A stretch of 17,759 bases of DNA from Candidatus Shapirobacteria bacterium CG10_big_fil_rev_8_21_14_0_10_48_15 (lineage in GTDB: Bacteria; Patescibacteriota; Microgenomatia; PFEM01), in NCBI GenBank assembly GCA_002793635.1, contig PFEM01000006.1, positions 1-17,759 on the forward strand, written 5' to 3'. Every line of letters begins with the position of its first letter. Within the stretch, counting starts at the first letter, position 1. The translations under genes and the position numbers were made by a program. The notes beneath the pieces are model-generated. The model saw only the letters and a list, made by a program, of their open reading frames with translations, had not been told where the DNA came from and ran no database searches. This document shows positions 13,653 through 17,759 of the stretch, piece after piece.

Positions 13653-14622
13653 CGTCATTTCCATCGGCTCCGCGACCCTGGACGTTTTTATTAAAGCGCC
13701 GGATTTAAAAGTCATTAAGAGTGACGAATTTTTTACCGGCACGGCCATTGCGGCGCCTTACGAGACTAAATTAGAAGTCGAGGAGCTGGTGATTGCCAGT
13801 GGCGGTGGCGGCACGAACACGGCGGTCGGCTTGGCCCGCTTGGGTTTGAAAGCCGCGGTTTTGGCGCGTTGTGGTTGGGATTTTGCCGGGAAGATCGTCC
13901 GTCAGGAAATCAAGCAAGAGGGAGTTGATGATCATTTGCTGGTGCAAGTCGAAAAAGAGGCGACGGATTATTCGACGATTTTGCTTGGCCCCGATGGCGG
14001 GCGCACGATTTTGGTTTATCGAGGTGGCAGCCGTTTGGAAAAAGCAGTGATCGATTTTGCCAAACTGCAGACTCAATGGTTGTGTATCTCTTCCTTGGAG
14101 GGGAATCTGGCGTTGCTGGCGGAGTTACTTGATTGGGCTCAAAAAAAGCAAATCAAAGTGGCCATCAACCCCGGCCGTCGGGAAATTGACCAGGCGGTTG
14201 ACTTGCTGCCTTTATTGGCAAAAGTGGCGCTGTTGGTGCTTAATCAGGAAGAAGCGGCCCAACTGGTCGGCGAAGAGTATTTTGACGTTAAATTGTTTCG
14301 CAAAGCGGCGTTGCTTTCTGCTGGGTTGGTGGCCGTGACGCGCGGTTCGGAGGGAGTTTATCTTTTTGACCAGCAGGATCGTTTACTGCAAGCCGACGGT
14401 TTTAAGGTGGCCACGGTAGACGCGACGGGCGCCGGGGACGGCTTTTTTGCCGGCTTACTATCGGGATTAATTCAGAGGTGGCCGCTTGAGAAAGCCCTGA
14501 AGGCGGGGCTTGCCAACGGCGCGGCCGTGATTGGCCAGATTGGCACTAAAGCCGGTCTTTTGCGAAAGGAGAGTTTAGCGAATTGGTTGGAAAAACCGCT
14601 CAAAATAAGTTGGAAAAAGTAA
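13633..14622 (+). CDS. PfkB-family carbohydrate/nucleoside kinase
   Basis: A 329-residue ribokinase-fold kinase. PfkB signature 1 is S-G-G-G-G-T-N-T-A-V-G-L-A-R-L-G (56-71). Signature 2 is D-A-T-G-A-G-D-G-F-F-A-G (263-274) with catalytic D269 and its anion hole. The N-terminal I-S-I-G-S-A-T-L-D-V-F (9-19) binds sugar in this family. Substrate cannot be fixed from sequence: fructose-6-phosphate or fructose-1-phosphate (beside FBA), or deoxyribose, ribose or a nucleoside (beside DeoC). The N-terminal insert about 28-48 is longer than in ribokinase and resembles PfkB proteins of unknown substrate in uncultured bacteria. Starts at TTG with a good SD inside fbaA, and overlaps the next gene by 40 nt. 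Confidence 0.85.
   Translation: MSSSVADVISIGSATLDVFIKAPDLKVIKSDEFFTGTAIAAPYETKLEVEELVIASGGGGTNTAVGLARLGLKAAVLARCGWDFAGKIVRQEIKQEGVDDHLLVQVEKEATDYSTILLGPDGGRTILVYRGGSRLEKAVIDFAKLQTQWLCISSLEGNLALLAELLDWAQKKQIKVAINPGRREIDQAVDLLPLLAKVALLVLNQEEAAQLVGEEYFDVKLFRKAALLSAGLVAVTRGSEGVYLFDQQDRLLQADGFKVATVDATGAGDGFFAGLLSGLIQRWPLEKALKAGLANGAAVIGQIGTKAGLLRKESLANWLEKPLKISWKK
14566..14571 (+). promoter_or_regulatory. SD-like site for the beta-lactamase-like gene
   Basis: AAGGAG inside the pfkB 3' end lies 11 nt before the TTG at 14583. It makes TTG at 14583 the best-supported start over TTG 14610 or GTG 14637, which have no SD. Confidence 0.45.
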
Positions 14623-15512
14623 AGCAACGGCGGGCCGTGACGCTGGTCTTTGGCTTGACTTTATTGTTCAGTGGTTTGGTGGCTTTTAAAAACGATTGGC
14701 GGCAATTTTGGCAGCGCTTGAGTGAGCCGGTGGTCATTTCTGATTTGCCCCAAGAGGCAAGATTCGATCCGCGTCCGGTTGTGGACCAAATCAAGGCGGT
14801 CACCACGCCCTTGCTGGGGGTTTATGGTGTTTATGTCGAAAATTTGGTTTCCGGGCACCAATATGGTTTATTCCAAAAGCAAACGTTTCCCATGGCTTCG
14901 CTAGTCAAGCTGCCGGTGATTTTGACCCTTTATCAGGAAGCGGAAGCTGACCGACTGAATTTGGAAGACGAATACCCTCTTCGAGAGGCGGATAAACTGG
15001 GGGGAGCCGGCATTTTGCAGTCCCAACCGGCCGGCAGCGTTTATACTTATCGCCAGTTGGCGCAACTGATGGGTCATTATTCGGATAACACTGCCTACAA
15101 CGTGGCTTTAAAAGTTTTGGGCTTGGCTAAAGTGCAACGAACCATAGAGCAACTAGGGATGGCCAGCACTGCTTTGGCGGATTTTGAAACGACGCCGGCA
15201 GACATGGGTTTGTTTTTCCGCCGGCTTTACGCGGGCAAACTGGTTAACAATTTGCACCAGCAGGAAATTTTTGAGTTTTTGACGGCGACTGTTTTTGAAG
15301 ATCGTATTCCGGCTGGGGTGCCCGAGGGAGTGCGGGTGGTCCACAAAGTGGGCACCGAGATCGGTAATTTTGCCGACGCCGGCATCGTGATGGCGCCGCA
15401 GCCCTTTGTGCTGGTGATCATTACTCAAGACGCGCGCGAATCAGAAGCCCTGACCGCCTTGCCCGAAATCAGTCGGTTGGTTTGGGAATTTGAGACAACA
15501 GCCCTTCCATAA
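14583..15512 (+). CDS. Membrane-anchored class A beta-lactamase-like serine hydrolase
   Basis: A 309-residue protein with a basic N-terminus (K4 to R17) and one hydrophobic segment (18-35) acting as a signal anchor, so the rest is outside. The penicilloyl-serine fold motifs are S106-L-V-K109 (nucleophile and base), S167-D-N169, and K255-V-G257, a K-T-G variant. The omega loop is short: F-E-T-T-P-A-D-M (201-208) is present but the E166-x-x-L-N motif of true class A beta-lactamases is absent. It is therefore probably a penicillin-binding protein, carboxypeptidase or slow hydrolase, not an efficient antibiotic-degrading enzyme. It overlaps pfkB by 40 nt and, in the opposite direction, the PBP gene by 44 nt. 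The start is uncertain. Confidence 0.8.
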   Translation: MVGKTAQNKLEKVKQRRAVTLVFGLTLLFSGLVAFKNDWRQFWQRLSEPVVISDLPQEARFDPRPVVDQIKAVTTPLLGVYGVYVENLVSGHQYGLFQKQTFPMASLVKLPVILTLYQEAEADRLNLEDEYPLREADKLGGAGILQSQPAGSVYTYRQLAQLMGHYSDNTAYNVALKVLGLAKVQRTIEQLGMASTALADFETTPADMGLFFRRLYAGKLVNNLHQQEIFEFLTATVFEDRIPAGVPEGVRVVHKVGTEIGNFADAGIVMAPQPFVLVIITQDARESEALTALPEISRLVWEFETTALP

Positions 15513-17511
15513 TTTGCCGCCAGATGGGGGAGGCGCCGGTGACGCCGGAAGCAACGTGGCTCATGGGCGTGTTGTCATTGTTACCCACCCAGACCGCCGC
15601 CAAAACATCAGCGTTATAGCCAATCGTCCAATTGTCGCGCAGGTTTTGGGTGGTACCGGTTTTGACCGCCACTTCCGGATGGTCAGTGATGTTCAGCCAA
15701 GAATGAGGCCCGAAGGCGGGGGTGCGCGCCTGATTGTCTGATAAAATATCGGTAATCAGCAGGGCGACTTGAGAATCAATGACTTTGTCGGCGGCATAGG
15801 CAAGAGGAAAGTGGCCTTCCGATTTTTCCAAGATTTTTCCCCGGTAATCTTTGACTTCTAAAATTGGTTGCAGGTTAACGCGTCGACCTTGATTGGCCAA
15901 AACGCCATAAACCACCGCCAAATCAGTCATTTTGACTTCCCCGCCGCCCAAGGTTAATGATAAGCCAAAGCGGCTAGGATCATCCCAGGTGGTAATGCCC
16001 ATTTTTTTCCCTTGCTCGATCATTTGGTTCACGCCTAAGTTGGCCAAAACTTTGACGGCCGGCACATTGTAAGAAGAGGCGAGGGCGACTCTTAGGGGCA
16101 CGTCGCCGTGGAATTGGTTGTCATAATTGCGTGGTGAGTAGGGCGGTTGGCCGGGAATCTGGTAGCTGACGGGCGTATCGGGGATGATGGTATCGGGCGT
16201 AAAACCATTGGCTAAGGCAAGTGAATAAGTGACCGGTTTGATGGCGGAACCGGGTTGGCGGGGTCTTAAAGTGACGTTGACATTACCGTCATTGGCCTGG
16301 TCAAAATAATCGGTCGAACCCACCATGGCCAAAATTTCGCCGGTTTGGGGACGGGTGACCAAAGCGGCGCCGTTGCTAATATGCAGCGAGCGAAGACGGC
16401 TAACTTGGCTGGTGACAATGGCTTGCACCGCTTCTTGAATGCCTAAATCCAAACTGGTTTTGACTACCAAGCCGCCTTCCTCAATGGTTTGCTCGCCATA
16501 TTTTTCGGCCAAAAGCTCCTTAACATACATTACAAAGTGGGGGGCTTGAATATCAGTTCTTAGGGGAGCAAAGGTTAGTTCTTGATTGGCGGCGACGGCC
16601 TGCTGATCTTGGTCAATAAAGCCTTCCGACCGCATTCTTTGCAAAACCAATTTTTGGCGCGCCTTGGTTTTTTCCGGATGATTGCCAAAAGGAGAAAGGC
16701 GGGTGGGTGAAGCCGGTAAGCCGGCCAGCAGAGCGGCCTGGGCTAGGTCAATTTCCGTGACGGGCTTGCCAAAATACATTTGGCTGGCCTCCTCGACACC
16801 GTAGGCGGCACCACCGTAGCCAACCTCGTTGAAATACATTTGCAGGATTTCGTCTTTGCGGAATTTTTTTTCGACGGCTAACGCCAAAATAATTTCCTTA
16901 ATTTTACGGCTGATGGTGCGCTCCGGCGTGAGCAAGACGTTTTTGACCAGCTGTTGAGTGATGGTCGAACCGCCATAAAGCCGGTCGCCTTCAAAGTTTT
17001 TGATTAGAGCGCGCAAAATGCCTTTGAAAGAAAAGCCATGGTGCTGGTAAAATTCGGCGTCCTCAATGGCCAAAGTGGCTTGCACCAGCGGCAGCGGAAT
17101 GGTTTCGAGTTTAATCAGACTGCGGTTTTGGTGGCGGTAAACCTTGTAAAGCAGCTCGCCATGGCGGTCGTAAATTTTGGTGGTGACGATTTGGTCACGA
17201 GTCAGCAGTTGATTAGGGTCAGGTAGCTGCCTAATGATAAAAACATAAGCTCCTATTAAGCTAGAAACCAGCAGACCAAGGCTGATACCCAGCCAAAAGA
17301 ACTTTTTGGAAAGGTGAAATTTTGGCCAAATCACCACGGGATATTTGGTTTGGGGTGGCGGCAGTTTGGGCCAACGTGGCCAGCGGCGAGGGAAAAGGCG
17401 GATGATCAGGCTAAAGCAACTGATCAGTAGCCAACAAGCAACCAGAAGCACTTGAAAGAATGGCCGGCCGATAGTTTGCAAGATAAGGCCGATTCTTGGC
17501 TTGACCGTCAT
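15469..17511 (-). CDS. Class A penicillin-binding protein (PBP1A type)
   Basis: A 680-residue bifunctional peptidoglycan synthase. Two hydrophobic segments lie at about 18-40 and 70-94; the second is the usual anchor. The glycosyltransferase (GT51) domain covers about 105-300, with catalytic E150 in I-E-D-A-E-F, G-G-S-T-I-T-Q-Q (180-187), and the second Glu in K-K-F-R-K-D-E-I (E221). The transpeptidase domain covers about 380-670: S422-A-I-K425 after R-Q-P-G, S480-Y-N482, and K617-T-G-T620. All catalytic motifs are intact. The final 15 codons overlap the convergent hydrolase gene. No SD is seen before the ATG at 17511. The role is cell-wall polymerisation and cross-linking; the convergent hydrolase may trim the same wall. 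Confidence 0.95.
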   Translation of the reverse strand: MTVKPRIGLILQTIGRPFFQVLLVACWLLISCFSLIIRLFPRRWPRWPKLPPPQTKYPVVIWPKFHLSKKFFWLGISLGLLVSSLIGAYVFIIRQLPDPNQLLTRDQIVTTKIYDRHGELLYKVYRHQNRSLIKLETIPLPLVQATLAIEDAEFYQHHGFSFKGILRALIKNFEGDRLYGGSTITQQLVKNVLLTPERTISRKIKEIILALAVEKKFRKDEILQMYFNEVGYGGAAYGVEEASQMYFGKPVTEIDLAQAALLAGLPASPTRLSPFGNHPEKTKARQKLVLQRMRSEGFIDQDQQAVAANQELTFAPLRTDIQAPHFVMYVKELLAEKYGEQTIEEGGLVVKTSLDLGIQEAVQAIVTSQVSRLRSLHISNGAALVTRPQTGEILAMVGSTDYFDQANDGNVNVTLRPRQPGSAIKPVTYSLALANGFTPDTIIPDTPVSYQIPGQPPYSPRNYDNQFHGDVPLRVALASSYNVPAVKVLANLGVNQMIEQGKKMGITTWDDPSRFGLSLTLGGGEVKMTDLAVVYGVLANQGRRVNLQPILEVKDYRGKILEKSEGHFPLAYAADKVIDSQVALLITDILSDNQARTPAFGPHSWLNITDHPEVAVKTGTTQNLRDNWTIGYNADVLAAVWVGNNDNTPMSHVASGVTGASPIWRQIMEGLLSQIPKPTD

Positions 17512-17590
17512 TTAAGATCAGTTTAATCTATCGCGGCGGTCAATAGCAATAGGACCATTTCCAATAATTGGTCGGGCTGTTAAGATCAGT
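17512..17590. repeat. Pair of 11-bp direct repeats near the PBP gene start
   Basis: TTAAGATCAGT occurs at 17512-17522 (directly upstream of the PBP start codon) and again at 17580-17590 (inside the upstream coding tail), each followed within a few nt by TTAAT. Two copies this close are unlikely to be chance, but the function is unknown. They could be a regulatory direct repeat or a trace of local duplication. Confidence 0.4.
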
Positions 17591-17759
17591 CTGGTTAATT
17601 TCGCCGCAAGCTTCATTCAGCCGGCATTGGCCACCGCTTTGGCTGGCGTGGTCACGGACACACTGGTTTTTGCCAAAAGAACACAACCGTGGCGAGGGCT
17701 CACAGCCCTCCGATGTGGAGGGTGGTGGTGTCGGCGTGGGTGTCGGCAAGAGAATTGGT
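17540..17759 (-). CDS. C-terminal end of a Pro/Thr-linker, Cys-rich protein (5' partial)
   Basis: The reading frame is open to the right edge of the window, so only the last 72 codons are present. It has a Pro/Thr linker (P-T-P-T-P-T-P-P-P) followed by a tail with six cysteines, spaced roughly 7, 7, 12, 6 and 20 residues, ending W-K-W-S-Y-C-Y. This layout, linker then small disulfide-type domain at the C-terminus, suggests an exported or surface-anchored protein; even Cys number fits three disulfides. I do not recognise the tail domain. It is upstream of, and in the same direction as, the PBP gene, 28 nt away, so they may be co-transcribed. The N-terminal part is outside the window. Confidence 0.6.
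   Translation of the reverse strand, partial: PILLPTPTPTPPPSTSEGCEPSPRLCSFGKNQCVRDHASQSGGQCRLNEACGEINQTDLNSPTNYWKWSYCY

Noticed and set aside
14583..15512. Antibiotic-resistance beta-lactamase
   Set aside because: The omega-loop Glu needed for deacylation is not visible, so efficient hydrolysis cannot be supported from sequence.

Overview
The window (about 17.8 kb, moderate GC, almost no spacer DNA, many ATGA-type overlaps, TTG and GTG starts) most resembles a genome fragment of a Candidate Phyla Radiation (Patescibacteria) bacterium. That placement is an inference. It rests on the short archaeal-type triosephosphate isomerase, the short 342-residue phosphoglycerate kinase, the GAPDH whose cofactor loop lacks the usual Asp, the two small envelope proteins of a kind I associate with this group, and the AT-rich interspersed repeats. 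TGA works as a stop in several genes (for example the Rrf2 regulator and fbaA), so the Gly-TGA code of Gracilibacteria/SR1 is excluded. I cannot place it at phylum level.

Layout. (1) 82-1549: a cytoplasmic mini-thioredoxin next to a secreted-thioredoxin/DsbD-like membrane fusion, a likely electron relay across the membrane. (2) 1553-3214: a consensus sigma70 promoter overlapped by an inverted repeat, driving a DUF5320 Gly/Arg-rich small protein, a DUF134 helix-turn-helix protein and a YibE/F-like membrane protein. (3) 3211-5539, minus strand: an ABC exporter, ATPase followed by a large 538-residue permease; its stop codon interlocks with that of yibE/F. (4) 5566-8657: a divergent promoter region, then Rrf2 regulator, cysteine desulfurase, IscU/NifU scaffold, a secreted coiled-coil protein and a single-pass membrane protein, joined mostly by 4-nt overlaps. 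The iscS-iscU gap is filled by a strong mRNA hairpin. (5) 8668-14622: a central-carbon block with TPI, a SLOG/LOG-like protein, PGK, GAPDH, DeoC, class II FBP aldolase and a PfkB-family sugar kinase. (6) 14583-17511: a membrane-anchored class A beta-lactamase-like serine hydrolase, overlapping pfkB, converging on a class A penicillin-binding protein (PBP1A type). (7) 17540-17759: the 3' end of a secreted or surface protein with a Pro/Thr linker and a Cys-rich tail, cut by the window edge.

How the genes work together. Block 5 can carry triose phosphates through GAPDH and PGK, with DeoC feeding glyceraldehyde-3-phosphate from deoxyribose-5-phosphate and FBA linking to fructose-1,6-bisphosphate. 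The GAPDH residues suggest NADP(H) use. Block 4 is a minimal Fe-S cluster assembly operon with its own regulator. Block 6 concerns peptidoglycan synthesis and possibly remodelling.

No rRNA, tRNA, CRISPR array, transposase or phage gene was found. The non-coding features of most interest are the operator-like repeat at 1565-1586, the hairpin at 7221-7256, the foldback element at 12021-12131 and a short-repeat tract inside the cysteine desulfurase gene.
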